This document shows positions 17,160-25,986 of a DNA stretch of 53,614 bases, in pieces. Made by a program: the position numbers and the translations under genes. Every line of letters begins with the position of its first letter. The first letter of the stretch is position 1. Origin of the DNA: Candidatus Galloscillospira excrementipullorum (GTDB lineage Bacteria > Bacillota > Clostridia > Oscillospirales > Feifaniaceae); assembly GCA_018714125.1 (NCBI GenBank), contig DVNV01000052.1, forward strand, positions 1-53,614, in the 5' to 3' direction. The notes under the pieces were generated by a model. That model worked only from the letters and a program-made list of their open reading frames with translations. It was not told where the DNA came from and made no database searches.

Positions 17160-18359
17160 TCACTGACTCAAAAAGTCGCTGACAAACTGCAGCGTGGCCG
17201 CAGCGCCGATGGAAAGCGCCTTCTCGTCGAGATCAAACTTGACATTGTGGTGGGCAGCGCCGCTGCCCAGCTCCTCGTTTTGAATGCCGACAAAGGCAAA
17301 CACGCCGGGCACCACGTCCTGATAGGCGCCGAAGGACTCGGACGCCATCCAGGCCGGCTCCTCCACCACGCCGCCCGGCAGCACCTTTTCCACGGCGGCC
17401 GCCGCAATTTTGGAGATGGCCGGGTTGTTGATGACGGGGTACATCAGCTTGGGCATGGTGATGTATTCCGCCTTGCAGTCGTTTGCCGCACACAGCGAGT
17501 CGGTGATGATGCGGATGCGCGAGACAATCTTTTCAAAATTTTCCACCGAGAAATAGCGGATGCCGCCGATGATGGTGCAGGTGTCGGGAATGATGTTCCA
17601 GGTCTCGCCGCCCTGCAGGCAGGACACCGTGACCACGCCGGCCTCGTCGGGCGCAATCTGGAGCGGCACGATGGTGTTGAGTTTTCCTGTGATTTCGGCC
17701 GCCGTCACCACGGGGTTGATGGACTGGTCGGGACGCGAGCCGTGGCCGCCTCTGCCGATAATCTTGATTTCAAAGGAGCCGGCGCCCGACATCCTGGGCC
17801 CGGGCTGCACCGAAACCGTGCCCGTCTTCATCATGGCATACAGGTGGATTCCCCAGATGACGTCGGGCTTTTGCTGCTTGAGCATCTCCACAATGGCGGG
17901 ATAGGTTGCAGTGGCAATCATCTCTTCGCTGGATTCGAAAATGAACATGATTTTCCCGCAAAGGGCGTCCTTGTGCGCCGTGAGCGCCTTGGCGGCCGCC
18001 AGCAGCATGGAGGTGTGGCCGTCATGCCCGCAGGCGTGGCACACGCCGGGCACCTTGGACACGCACACCTTCTTGCCCTTGAGGTTTTGCTCGTCCTCCG
18101 GCATGGAGAGCGCGTCAATATCCGCACGCAGCGCAACCGTCTTGCCGGGGCGTCCCGTGTCGAGCACATAGTAGGCCGCAAGCGGCTCCTTGATCCAGAT
18201 GGGCTCCATGCCCAGCTTCTTCATTTCTGCGGCAATAAAGGCAGCCGTTTTGAGTTCTGCCCCCGAGGGCTCGGGATTTTCGTGAAGCTTTCTGCGATTG
18301 GCAATCATCTCCTGCTCCAGCCCGGCGACGGTCTCCAGAATAACCTTGGTTTCCAGCAT
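17160..18359 (-). CDS. M20 family amidohydrolase (N-acyl amino acid hydrolase type)
   Basis: A 399-residue metallopeptidase of the M20D amidohydrolase group, which removes acyl groups from amino acids. Metal and catalytic residues are visible: ADIDAL (about 79-84), CHACGHDGH (about 107-115), the catalytic glutamate pair in SSEE (about 143-146), GIHLY, and a late AAHHNVKFD histidine. The dimerisation domain lies in about 190-305. The protein has no signal peptide, so it acts in the cytosol. With the adjacent transporter it forms a plausible uptake-and-cleave pair. Confidence 0.92.
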   Translation of the reverse strand: MLETKVILETVAGLEQEMIANRRKLHENPEPSGAELKTAAFIAAEMKKLGMEPIWIKEPLAAYYVLDTGRPGKTVALRADIDALSMPEDEQNLKGKKVCVSKVPGVCHACGHDGHTSMLLAAAKALTAHKDALCGKIMFIFESSEEMIATATYPAIVEMLKQQKPDVIWGIHLYAMMKTGTVSVQPGPRMSGAGSFEIKIIGRGGHGSRPDQSINPVVTAAEITGKLNTIVPLQIAPDEAGVVTVSCLQGGETWNIIPDTCTIIGGIRYFSVENFEKIVSRIRIITDSLCAANDCKAEYITMPKLMYPVINNPAISKIAAAAVEKVLPGGVVEEPAWMASESFGAYQDVVPGVFAFVGIQNEELGSGAAHHNVKFDLDEKALSIGAAATLQFVSDFLSQ

Positions 18360-18443
18360 GATATCTCCTCACTTCCCCTTGTTGGTTTATCCTTTGTGGC
18401 GATACAAAAATTCTCCCGGCTTGCCTTTTTCATCCTTAAATTT

Positions 18444-18472
18444 ATTATAATACAGTGCCCATTTTGGCGCAA
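18444..18472 (-). promoter_or_regulatory. Promoter of the amidohydrolase gene
   Basis: TTGCGC (18472-18467), 17-nt spacer, perfect TATAAT (18449-18444) on the minus strand. Confidence 0.55.
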
Positions 18473-18500
18473 GAGAAATCTGGCTCTCCCCCTTTTTTGC

Positions 18501-18529
18501 GCATAACGCCTGGCTTTTTGCAAATACTA
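18501..18529 (+). promoter_or_regulatory. Sigma-G-like promoter of spoVAC-spoVAD
   Basis: GCATA (18501-18505), 17-nt spacer, AATACTA (18523-18529) is close to the forespore sigma-G pattern (GnATR and CATnnTA). In Bacillus spoVA is sigma-G controlled. It lies 39 nt before the spoVAC ATG. Confidence 0.55.
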
Positions 18530-18567
18530 CGCCCATACAAATTGTACCGTTTGCGGAGGATTTGACC

Positions 18568-19023
18568 ATGAACATGAGCAAGCAGGCCTATCAGGCCTAT
18601 GTCAAAGAAATTTCTCCCCCCTCCCCGCTCGGCAAAAACATGCTGTGCGCCTTTTTGGTGGGGGGTGCCATCTGCACGGTGGGACAGTTCTTTTCCAACT
18701 GGTACACGTCCATGGACATGGGCAAGGACGCCGCCTCCACCGCCACCTCGGTCACGATGATTTTCCTGGGGGCGCTGCTGACCGCCCTCAACCTCTACGA
18801 CAACATCGCCAAATTCGGCGGTGCCGGCACCATCATCCCCATTTCGGGCTTTGCCAACTCCATCGTCTCACCTGCCATGGAGTTCAAAAGCGAAGGGCTG
18901 ATACTGGGCCTTGCCGCCAAGATGTTCGTGGTCGCGGGGCCCGTTCTGGTCTACGGCATTCTGACGTCCAGCGCCTACGGGCTGGTGCTCTTCCTCATCG
19001 GGTGGCTTGAGGGGGTGTCGTGA
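18568..19023 (+). CDS. spoVAC: Stage V sporulation protein AC
   Basis: A 151-residue membrane protein with four hydrophobic segments, the SpoVAC channel subunit that moves dipicolinic acid in sporulation and germination. Recognisable stretches are the N-terminal YVKEISPPSPLGKN and NLYDNIAKFGGAGTIIPISGFAN in the middle. Start 18568 is placed by GCGGAGGA 7 nt upstream. Its stop shares one base with the spoVAD start (TGATG at 19021-19025), a tight coupling. Confidence 0.95.
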   Translation: MNMSKQAYQAYVKEISPPSPLGKNMLCAFLVGGAICTVGQFFSNWYTSMDMGKDAASTATSVTMIFLGALLTALNLYDNIAKFGGAGTIIPISGFANSIVSPAMEFKSEGLILGLAAKMFVVAGPVLVYGILTSSAYGLVLFLIGWLEGVS

Positions 19024-20042
19024 TGATTCAAAAAGGAAAAACGCTACTGCTCGAAGGCGGCGCCGCCATTGTGCAAAGCGCGGCCGTGGCGGGAAAAAAG
19101 GAGGGCGAGGGGCCGCTTGCCGACACCTTTGACCGCATCGTGCGCGACCCCTACGCCGGGCAGAAGAGCTGGGAAAAGGCCGAAAGCGAGCTGCAGAAGC
19201 AGGCTGTCACGCTGGCGCTGCAGAAGGCGGGGCTTGAACCCGGTCAAATCGACCTCATGCTGAGCGGCGACCTCATCAACCAGTGCACCCCCTCCTGCTA
19301 CGCCGCCGCCCCGCTCGGCATTCCCATGCTGGGCCTGTTCGGCGCCTGCTCCACGGCGGCCGAGAGCCTTGCCCTGGGGGCGCTGCTGGTGGAGTCCGGT
19401 GCGGCAAAGCATGCGCTGTGCCTGACCTCGTCGCACTTCTGCACGGCCGAAAGACAGTTCCGCACCCCCCTGGCCTATGGCGGGCAGCGCTCCCCCACCG
19501 CCCAGTGGACGGTGACGGGGGCGGGCGCCTTTGTGCTGGGCCGGGAGGGGGCGGTCAAAATCAAGGGTGTGTGCGTGGGGCGGCCGGTTGACATGGGCAT
19601 CCGCGACGTCTCCAACATGGGCGCCGCCATGGCCCCGGCCGCCTGCGACACCTTTGCCCGCTTTTTCCAGGACTCCGGCAAAACCCCCGCAGACTTCGAC
19701 CTCATCCTGACCGGCGACCTCGGCTCGGTCGGCCACCGCATTGTCCTTGAGCAAATGCGCGCGCAGGGCATTCCCCTGGGAGACCGCTATCAGGACTGCG
19801 GCCTGCTGGTCTACGACGTGGAGCGGCAGGACATGCACGCCGGGGGTTCTGGCTGCGGCTGTTCTGCCGTGGTGCTGGCCGGACACGTCCTGCGCTCCAT
19901 GAGGGAGGGGCGCTGTTCCAACGTACTGCTGGCCGGGACGGGGGCCCTCATGAGCCCCATGTCGCTGCAGCAGGGCGACGCCATCGTGGGCATCGCGCAC
20001 CTTGTCTGGCTGAGTGCCGACGGGGGTGCAGGCCCCTCCTGA
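19023..20042 (+). CDS. spoVAD: Stage V sporulation protein AD
   Basis: A 339-residue soluble protein with a thiolase-like fold, the dipicolinic-acid-binding SpoVAD subunit. Family stretches visible include the N-terminal LEGGAAIVQSAAVAG, a central LFGACSTAAESLALGA (near residue 110) and the C-terminal GSGCGCSAVVLAG. ATG 19023 overlaps the spoVAC stop; a GTG one codon upstream is an alternative. No spoVAE follows directly, unlike the usual spoVAC-D-E order. Confidence 0.95.
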   Translation: MIQKGKTLLLEGGAAIVQSAAVAGKKEGEGPLADTFDRIVRDPYAGQKSWEKAESELQKQAVTLALQKAGLEPGQIDLMLSGDLINQCTPSCYAAAPLGIPMLGLFGACSTAAESLALGALLVESGAAKHALCLTSSHFCTAERQFRTPLAYGGQRSPTAQWTVTGAGAFVLGREGAVKIKGVCVGRPVDMGIRDVSNMGAAMAPAACDTFARFFQDSGKTPADFDLILTGDLGSVGHRIVLEQMRAQGIPLGDRYQDCGLLVYDVERQDMHAGGSGCGCSAVVLAGHVLRSMREGRCSNVLLAGTGALMSPMSLQQGDAIVGIAHLVWLSADGGAGPS

Positions 20043-20115
20043 CCCTCAGGCAGCCCCTTTCCCCAAAAAAGGCCCCTCCGTTAAACGTGCGCACCCTCTT
20101 CCCTTTTTGCAAAAC

Positions 20116-20153
20116 AAAAAAAGCGCCTGCGGCCCCAAAGGTGCCGCAAGCGC
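20116..20153 (-). terminator. Terminator of the small gene nested in the spoVA locus
   Basis: Arms 20123-20133 and 20143-20153 pair with one mismatch. Seven A at 20116-20122 give a U-run on the minus strand only. Confidence 0.75.
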
Positions 20154-20223
20154 CGGCAAAATGCGGGTGTTCTCTGTTGGAGGGCCGCCTCCCCCCTCTT
20201 TTTTGCCTTCTCCCCTTTTTCCT

Positions 20224-20430
20224 CTATCCGAACAGGCGGGCCAGCAGCAAAAACAAAAACTGCAGTCCGAACATGACTCCCGCCAAAAAGAGAATCAGGC
20301 GCAGCATACGCTGGTATTTCTTCTTTTTGAAAAAATCCCCCAACCCCTGCTTGGTGTCCTGCACAAATTCATGCCGGGAGAGCAGTTTGCGGTATCGCTT
20401 CATCTGCCGTCTTTCCTGTTCAGGGGTCAT
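20224..20430 (-). CDS. Small basic membrane protein, inserted antisense between spoVAD and spoVAE
   Basis: A 68-residue protein. Residues 1-45 are highly charged (many Lys/Arg, QERRQMKRYRK, FFKKKKYQR) and residues 47-66 form one hydrophobic helix, so it should be a tail-anchored membrane protein with a cytoplasmic basic face. The start at 20430 follows a GGGGAGG site. It has its own sigma-A promoter (20508-20536) and intrinsic terminator (20116-20153), which together make it a believable gene despite its size. I do not recognise a family. Confidence 0.7.
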   Translation of the reverse strand: MTPEQERRQMKRYRKLLSRHEFVQDTKQGLGDFFKKKKYQRMLRLILFLAGVMFGLQFLFLLLARLFG

Positions 20431-20507
20431 CGCGTGTTCCTCCCCGTTTGGGCAGGGCATCGCCGGCCTGTGTGCGCCGTGCCGTCTGCCTGATTTTTGT
20501 TATCGTC

Positions 20508-20536
20508 ACTATACCAAATGTGAGCCGCCGCGTCAA
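20508..20536 (-). promoter_or_regulatory. Sigma-A promoter of the nested small gene
   Basis: TTGACG (20536-20531), 17-nt spacer, TATAGT (20513-20508) on the minus strand, immediately before spoVAE on the other strand. Confidence 0.65.
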
Positions 20537-20561
20537 GGCGACCATTAAGGAGGCTTTGCCC

Positions 20562-20924
20562 ATGTTGTTTCAAAACCTGCTGCCCGCCTTCGTGACGGGC
20601 GGCCTCATCTGCGCCGCCGCCCAGATTCTCATTGACAAAACCAATCTCACGCCGGCGCGCATCGTGGTTCTCTTCGTATCGCTGGGTGTTGTGCTGACCG
20701 GCCTTGGGCTGTATGACGCCGTCGTGGACTTCGGCGGCGCCGGCGCCACGGTGCCCATCGTGGGCTTTGGCTACGCCCTGGCAAAGGGCGTGGAAAAGGG
20801 CATTGCGCAATACGGGCTGGCCGGCATCCTGAGCGGCGGCATCACGGCTTCGTCGGCAGGCATCGCCGCCGCCGTCATCTTCGGCTGGCTGGCCGCCGTG
20901 CTCTCCAAATCCTCCGCAAAATAA
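20562..20924 (+). CDS. spoVAE: Stage V sporulation protein AE
   Basis: A 120-residue membrane protein with about four hydrophobic segments. The GLYDAVVDFGGAGATVPIVG stretch parallels the SpoVAC sequence and is typical of SpoVAE (SpoVAEb). ATG 20562 has TAAGGAGG 8 nt upstream; the frame is open further upstream without such a site. It stands 519 bp after spoVAD, with the minus-strand small gene in between. It is not clear whether it has its own forespore promoter or depends on read-through from spoVAD. Confidence 0.92.
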   Translation: MLFQNLLPAFVTGGLICAAAQILIDKTNLTPARIVVLFVSLGVVLTGLGLYDAVVDFGGAGATVPIVGFGYALAKGVEKGIAQYGLAGILSGGITASSAGIAAAVIFGWLAAVLSKSSAK

Positions 20925-20940
20925 CCTCTCCCCCTTACAG

Positions 20941-20983
20941 AAAAACAATCCGGCAGGCCGCATTGGCCTGCCGGATTGTTTTT
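20941..20983. terminator. Bidirectional terminator after spoVAE
   Basis: A 19-bp perfect stem (20941-20959 with 20965-20983) with a 5-nt loop. A-run and T-run ends suit spoVAE and the convergent ypsA-like gene. Confidence 0.92.
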
Positions 20984-21012
20984 CTTTTGAATGTATGTCT
21001 TCCGGGAAAACG

Positions 21013-21588
21013 TCAGCTCTCCGCCGGCCCCCCCTGCCCGCAGGCCTTTTCCCCTTCCGCCGCCAGCAGCTCCTGCGGCCGCACCAGGACGATGCGGCGC
21101 TTCCTGTCCCTTGCGTAACGCAGGGTGTATTCGGTGCCTCCGCCGGGCGCACCGTCATAAACGGCCAGCAGCGTCTGGGCGCGGTCCACGAGGTAGCGGT
21201 TCCTCTCCTGCATGCAGCCCGGAAAATAGCTGCCGTTGAGATAAAACGCCTCGTCGGCCTGCTCTAAAATTTTATGGTAGAGGCTGCGCTCACGCAGGGG
21301 CCAGCCTGCCTCCTGCCCGTAGCAGGGCAGCACGCAGTGCAGGGTCACCTCGGGCTTGTAGCGGCGCAGGCGCAGCACCTGCTGCGCATACCAGATATCC
21401 ACCCCTTGCGCCATGCCCGAAAAAAAGTGGATGATGCCGTGCTCATAGTACAGCGCCAGGATGTGCTGCCGCAGGCCTTCGGCCAGCGCCTTTGCGGCGG
21501 GGTCGCTGCTGCGGCGTATGCCAAGGCGCGCGGGACGGTGCCCCGTAACGGAGCAGGCCCTGCTCTCGTCAACCTTTTTCAGCGCCAT
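21013..21588 (-). CDS. YpsA-like SLOG-domain protein (DUF1273)
   Basis: A 191-residue protein resembling Bacillus YpsA. The N-terminal CSVTGHRPARLG (about 13-24), the FFSGMAQGVD loop (about 56-65) and GGGTEYTL (about 149-156) are SLOG-fold landmarks, expected to bind a nucleotide-derived ligand. Start 21588 is set by AGGAGG 8 nt upstream; a GTG three codons earlier is inside that site. It is the last gene of a minus-strand series. Confidence 0.85.
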   Translation of the reverse strand: MALKKVDESRACSVTGHRPARLGIRRSSDPAAKALAEGLRQHILALYYEHGIIHFFSGMAQGVDIWYAQQVLRLRRYKPEVTLHCVLPCYGQEAGWPLRERSLYHKILEQADEAFYLNGSYFPGCMQERNRYLVDRAQTLLAVYDGAPGGGTEYTLRYARDRKRRIVLVRPQELLAAEGEKACGQGGPAES

Positions 21589-21618
21589 ACCTTCCACCTC
21601 CTGCCGCCCGTTTCCCGC

Positions 21619-21957
21619 TCACAGCAGCACCACGGTGATGCCGTTGTTGTGCCGGTTCAAATCCTTGTCCCTTGACAGCTCACGGCAGGCCGACAGCAGC
21701 TTTTGCGTGTCCTGGTCGAAAATTTCAAACCGCTCCCCCGGCACAAACAGGCGGATTTCGCGCTTGTTTTGCAGCCGGGTCAGATATTTTTGCAGCTCCA
21801 CACGGATGCGCCCGCCGTTTCCCGACGAGCCATAGCCGTGAATGAATTTGATGGCGGTCAGCCCCATGCGGCGGCCGCTTTTGAGCTCGAAGGTGGCGCG
21901 CCGGATGGCGGCGTCGACCAGGGGCATGCCCTCTTCGAGGTTGACTGTTTTCAGCAT
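21619..21957 (-). CDS. Smr-like domain protein
   Basis: A 112-residue protein with KFIHGYGSSGNGGRIR (about 37-52), the core HGxGxG loop of Smr (small MutS-related) domains. It lacks the usual LDLHG motif near the N-terminus, so it is a divergent or reduced member. Smr domains are often nucleases. It starts 3 bp after the thioesterase stop, so it is co-translated with it. Confidence 0.65.
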   Translation of the reverse strand: MLKTVNLEEGMPLVDAAIRRATFELKSGRRMGLTAIKFIHGYGSSGNGGRIRVELQKYLTRLQNKREIRLFVPGERFEIFDQDTQKLLSACRELSRDKDLNRHNNGITVVLL

Positions 21958-21960
21958 GGA

Positions 21961-22323
21961 CTATTTCTTGGGCACGAAGACGAACCTCTCGTGCGTCCCC
22001 TCTCCGATTTTCACGCCCTTGTCGTTTGTCACCACCACCGAAAAGGTCAGGCGGCGGCGATCCACTTCAATGAGCTCGGCCTCGCAGGTGATGGTCTGGC
22101 CCTCCACCGTGGCGGCCAGATGCCGGATGTTGACCGCCGTCCCCACGGTGGTCACGCCGGGCTCAAGCGCCGGCGCCACGGCGGCGGCGCAGGCCCCCTC
22201 CATCACGCCAATCATGGAAGGGGTGGACAAAATGCCGGGTGCGTCGGGGTTGGTGTGCTTGGTGCAAAGGTCAGGGGTGACAACTCTCTCCACGGTGTGT
22301 TTCATGCCAACAGTAATTTCCAT
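21961..22323 (-). CDS. Hotdog-fold thioesterase (FlK-like)
   Basis: A 120-residue hotdog protein. The start MKHTVERVVT, the TPSMIGVMEGAC helix (about 34-45) and GTAVNIRHLAATVEGQ strand (about 62-77) follow the pattern of the fluoroacetyl-CoA thioesterase FlK group. The FlK-type Thr/Glu/His residues are plausibly present (T34, E42, H68), which supports acyl-CoA hydrolysis. Fluoroacetate resistance should not be inferred. An AAAGGAG site precedes the ATG. Confidence 0.8.
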   Translation of the reverse strand: MEITVGMKHTVERVVTPDLCTKHTNPDAPGILSTPSMIGVMEGACAAAVAPALEPGVTTVGTAVNIRHLAATVEGQTITCEAELIEVDRRRLTFSVVVTNDKGVKIGEGTHERFVFVPKK

Positions 22324-22412
22324 TGTATTTCAGGCTCCTTTCAAAAGCGTGCTGTTTTGGTTTTTCATCGGGCTTTGCCCGCGCGGCGGGTTTTCCCCTC
22401 GGCAGGGGCGGC

Positions 22413-23126
22413 TCAGTCGGCAAAGCAGGCGGCGGTCTCAAGCGCAATCTTCATCATGTCCTGAAAGCCGGTCTCGCGCTCCTTGGCCGTGGTCTGCTCG
22501 GCAGAGCCGTCCACCATGTCGCTGACCGTCATTATGGCCAGCGCCCTGCCGCCGTAGCGCGCCGCCAGCATGTAGAGCGCCGCAGACTCCATCTCCACTC
22601 CCAGCACACCGTGCTGTCCCATCACCCGGGAGGCCTCGTCGGTGGGCTGATAAAAGGTGTCGGAGCAGAACACGGGACCCACATGGGGCGTGATGCCCAG
22701 CTCCCTGGCCTTGCGCACCGCCGTTTCCAACAGCTCAAAGTTTGCCGTTGCAGCGTAGTGCATGCCGTGAAAGACCGAGTCAAACATGGCGCTGTCGGTG
22801 GCGGAGGACATGGCCATCACAATGTCGCGCAGCTTGAGAGGGGCAAAGCCGCCGCACGAGCCGATGCGGATGATGTTTTTCACGTCGTACATGGTCAAAA
22901 GCTCGGTGACGTATATTGCAACCGAGGGCATGCCCATTCCGTGTCCCATGACCGAGAGCCGGTGCCCCCGGTAACTGCCGGTATACCCCAGCATGCCGCG
23001 CACCTCGTTGAAGCAGACGGGGTTTTCAAGATAGGTTTCGGCGATGTATTTTGCCCGCAGGGGATCGCCCGGCATCAAAACGGTGGAGGCAATATCGCCT
23101 TTGTTTGCACTGTTGTGAGGCGTCAT
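22413..23126 (-). CDS. deoD: Purine nucleoside phosphorylase (DeoD type)
   Basis: A 237-residue phosphorylase splitting purine (deoxy)nucleosides into base and (deoxy)ribose-1-phosphate. The N-terminal MPGDPLRAK phosphate loop (about 18-26), RIGSCGG (about 87-93) and GVEMESAALY (about 177-186) are typical of the hexameric DeoD group. It follows deoB by 24 bp; DeoB converts the sugar-1-phosphate product to the 5-phosphate, a direct pathway link. Confidence 0.95.
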   Translation of the reverse strand: MTPHNSANKGDIASTVLMPGDPLRAKYIAETYLENPVCFNEVRGMLGYTGSYRGHRLSVMGHGMGMPSVAIYVTELLTMYDVKNIIRIGSCGGFAPLKLRDIVMAMSSATDSAMFDSVFHGMHYAATANFELLETAVRKARELGITPHVGPVFCSDTFYQPTDEASRVMGQHGVLGVEMESAALYMLAARYGGRALAIMTVSDMVDGSAEQTTAKERETGFQDMMKIALETAACFAD

Positions 23127-23150
23127 ACGCTTCTTGTCTCCTTTACTCGG

Positions 23151-24326
23151 TTATTGTTCAAAAAGCTTTGGCAAAAAGCTGTCTGCCTGATAGCGCATGG
23201 GCAGCCCGAAAAAGTCTGCCACGCTTGCGGCCACAGCCGCAAAGGTGGGCAGCGTGCCCAGTGAAACGCCCCGCTCCATGGCCGGCGACCATGCCAAAAG
23301 CGGCACATATTCCCGCGAGTGGTCGGTGGAAGAGGTGGTGGGGTCGCAGCCGTGGTCGGCCGTGATGAGCAGCAAATCCTCCCTGCCCAGCGCCGCCATG
23401 ATGTCGGGCAGCGCCTTGTCAAACTGCTCCAGCGCACGGCCGTAGCCCTCGGCGTTGTTGCGGTGCCCGTACTGCGAGTCGAAGTCGACGAGGTTGACAA
23501 AGAGAAACCCGCTCTTCATCTCCCCCAGGTAGTCCAGCGTGGCCTTTACGCAGGCGGGGTTTCCCGCCGCGTGATTCGATTTTGCCAGCCCCCGGTGGGC
23601 AAAAATGTCTTCAATCTTGCCCACGCCGTAGGTGGGGATGCCGGCCGCCGTCAAATCGTCGAGCACGGTGTTCCCTACGGGCGGAAGGGAAAAATCCCGC
23701 CGGTTGCCCGTGCGCTCAAAGGCGCCCGGCCTGCCCACAAAGGGACGCGCTATCACGCGGCCCACGGCATGCTCCCCCTGCAGAACTTGCCGCGCCATGC
23801 GGCAGTACTCATAGAGCTGCTCCGGCGGTACAATTTCCTCATGCGCCGCAATCTGAAACACGCTGTCGGCCGAGGTGTAGACTATGAGGTCGCCCGTGCG
23901 CATGTGCTGCTCGCCCAGCTCCTCCAAAATCACGGTGCCGCTTGCCGCTTTGTTGCCCAGCACCCCGCGCCCCGTGGCGGCGCAAAAGGCGTCGATGACC
24001 TCGCGGGGAAATCCGTTGGGATAGGTGGGAAAGGGCTTGTCCAGCCGCAGCCCCGCCAGCTCCCAGTGGCCGGTGGTGGTATCCTTGCCCTTGGATTTTT
24101 CGGCCATGCGGCCGTAGCCGCCGCCGGGCTGTCCGGGGCAGGGCAGCCCCTGCACCCCCTCAATGCAGCCAAGGCCCAGCGCCGCCATGTTGGGCAGCGA
24201 AAACCCCTTTGTCTCCTTTGCCACATGCGACAGCGTGTTGCTGCCCTCGTCCCCGTACCGGGCGGCGTCGGGCAGCTCGCCCACGCCCACCGAATCCAGC
24301 ACAATGAGAACCGCTCGCTTGTTCAT
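23151..24326 (-). CDS. deoB: Phosphopentomutase
   Basis: A 391-residue mutase of the alkaline phosphatase superfamily that interconverts (deoxy)ribose-1- and 5-phosphate. Metal-binding stretches are visible: [10 protein letters not shown] (about 6-15), DTTTGHWE near residue 85 with the phospho-acceptor threonine, [10 protein letters not shown] (about 322-331) and HSREYVP. The ATG at 24326 overlaps the stop of the SSS symporter gene (ATGA), and AAAGGAG lies upstream of it. Confidence 0.95.
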   Translation of the reverse strand: MNKRAVLIVLDSVGVGELPDAARYGDEGSNTLSHVAKETKGFSLPNMAALGLGCIEGVQGLPCPGQPGGGYGRMAEKSKGKDTTTGHWELAGLRLDKPFPTYPNGFPREVIDAFCAATGRGVLGNKAASGTVILEELGEQHMRTGDLIVYTSADSVFQIAAHEEIVPPEQLYEYCRMARQVLQGEHAVGRVIARPFVGRPGAFERTGNRRDFSLPPVGNTVLDDLTAAGIPTYGVGKIEDIFAHRGLAKSNHAAGNPACVKATLDYLGEMKSGFLFVNLVDFDSQYGHRNNAEGYGRALEQFDKALPDIMAALGREDLLLITADHGCDPTTSSTDHSREYVPLLAWSPAMERGVSLGTLPTFAAVAASVADFFGLPMRYQADSFLPKLFEQ

Positions 24327-25717
24327 ACCGCTTTCTCCTTTCCGTCCCGATGCCCTTTGCGGCACGCCACGCCCGCCAGCATGAGCGCCGCCGCGGCCGC
24401 CACCCCCGTGAAGAGCGGGTCAAAGGGCGGATTCCACAGCAGCCGCACCAAAAGCACCGTCAAAGGCCCCGCCACAAGCGCCGCAAGCGCAAAGCGGGAA
24501 TCCACGCGCCCCTTTGCAAAGAGCGCCCCGCACAGAGGCGGGAAAACCATGGCGCCGCGCAGCGCCATGGACATAAAGCTCCAGTCCAAAATGGCGGCCG
24601 ACAGGCGCTCCCCCGTAAAGAGCAGCGACACCGCCAGCACCAGCGCAATAGACAGCCGCGTGATAAGCAGCGTTCCCTTGTCGCTCCTGCGGCGCGCCAC
24701 GCGGGGGTAGATGTCCTGCGAGGCAATGGCGCCCACGCCCAGCGCCAGGCCGGCGCCCGCCACCAGCACCGTGATGAGCAGCGTGGCCAGCACCACGCCG
24801 CCCAGCCAGTCGGGCATAAATTCCAGCACAAAGCGCGGAAATGCCTGCGCCGGCGTCATGTCGGGATGGCGCATGCGCATGACCATGCCCACCAGCGCAG
24901 AGCCCAGCCCGATGGGCGGAATGAGCAGCGCCGACCACAGCGCGCCCGACACGGCCACCCGGTCGCTGCGCCCGGCCAAAACGCTCTGCGCATAGGTCTG
25001 GGTCGACAGCACGCCGAGCACCAGCGAGAGTCCCGCGCCGGCGTCAATGCCCACGCCGCGCCCAAAGAGGTTGAAAAAACCCGGCAAGGCTTCTCCCATC
25101 GCCTGCCAGCCGCCCGCCTGAGACAGCGCCAGCACACCGCCGAACACCGCCGCCAGGCACAGCAGCACCGACTTGACGGTGCCAACCAGCCCCGCGCCCC
25201 ACACGCCGCCAAACAGCACATAGCACATCATGAGCACCACGCTGAGCACCGCGCAGGCAGAGGGCGGCAGGGGCAGCAGCGTCCCCATAAGCGCCATGGC
25301 CGAGAGCACCTGCGCCACGATGGAGAGCATGGTGCCCAAAATGCCAAGCACCGACGACAAAAACCCCGCCGCCGGGCCGTATTCCGTCGCCACCATCTGC
25401 TGCAGCGTCTTGCAGCCGCTGCGGCGCATGGGCCTGACAAAAAAGAGCGCCAGCACCAGGCAGCCAAGCCCTGCCCCCAGCGTAAACCACAGGGCCGAAA
25501 ACCCGTTGGTAAAGGCAAGCTGCGCCGTGCCGATGGTGGAGGCCCCGCCCACCAGCGTCCCCATGAGGGAGCCGATGACGATGGCCGTCCCCGCCTGCGA
25601 GCCGCCGGTCGAAAAGTCCTCCGCCGACGAAACCCTCCTGCCGGACCAAACGCCAATGCCGGTGATCGCCAGCAGCGTGCCCGCCAGTCCAATCAAATGT
25701 GCCATGCCAAGCTGCAT
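24323..25717 (-). CDS. Sodium:solute symporter (SSS) family transporter
   Basis: A 464-residue membrane protein with about 12-13 hydrophobic segments. The N-terminal [18 protein letters not shown] and the following [21 protein letters not shown] are the SSS hallmark around helices 1-2. The start at 25717 follows a GGGAGG site; upstream codons lack one. It is the first gene of the series and overlaps deoB by four bases. Coupling to deoB/deoD suggests import of a nucleoside or pentose, but SSS proteins carry many substrates. Confidence 0.82.
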   Translation of the reverse strand: MQLGMAHLIGLAGTLLAITGIGVWSGRRVSSAEDFSTGGSQAGTAIVIGSLMGTLVGGASTIGTAQLAFTNGFSALWFTLGAGLGCLVLALFFVRPMRRSGCKTLQQMVATEYGPAAGFLSSVLGILGTMLSIVAQVLSAMALMGTLLPLPPSACAVLSVVLMMCYVLFGGVWGAGLVGTVKSVLLCLAAVFGGVLALSQAGGWQAMGEALPGFFNLFGRGVGIDAGAGLSLVLGVLSTQTYAQSVLAGRSDRVAVSGALWSALLIPPIGLGSALVGMVMRMRHPDMTPAQAFPRFVLEFMPDWLGGVVLATLLITVLVAGAGLALGVGAIASQDIYPRVARRRSDKGTLLITRLSIALVLAVSLLFTGERLSAAILDWSFMSMALRGAMVFPPLCGALFAKGRVDSRFALAALVAGPLTVLLVRLLWNPPFDPLFTGVAAAAALMLAGVACRKGHRDGKEKAV

Positions 25718-25855
25718 TGTCTTTTGCGCCTCCCGCAACAAAAAGTTTTCCGCGTCCCCCTTTCCACGGGGGAAGGGCGCTTTTCCCCTGTTTCCGAAAG
25801 CCGCCCCCTCCCCCAAAAGGCACAAGGGCAAAGGGGGGCGTTTGTCTTCCGTTCC

Positions 25856-25884
25856 ATTATACCCTGCCCCCTCTTTCTTGGCAA
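25856..25884 (-). promoter_or_regulatory. Promoter of the SSS-deoB-deoD series
   Basis: TTGCCA (25884-25879), 17-nt spacer, perfect TATAAT (25861-25856) on the minus strand. Confidence 0.65.
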
Positions 25885-25986
25885 CTCCCGTCTTTGCGGT
25901 GCGCCGCCCCTTCCTTTGAAAAAGGCTGCCCTTCCCCCGTGCGCCGCCTTTTCCCTCTTTGCCCTGTCAAAGCCTTCTTCCCCCGC

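Noticed and set aside
20461-20561. Possible sigma-G promoter for spoVAE
   Set aside because: The CACTATA sequence resembles a -10 element, but no matching -35 lies 17-18 nt upstream; the bases are better explained as the minus-strand sigma-A promoter.
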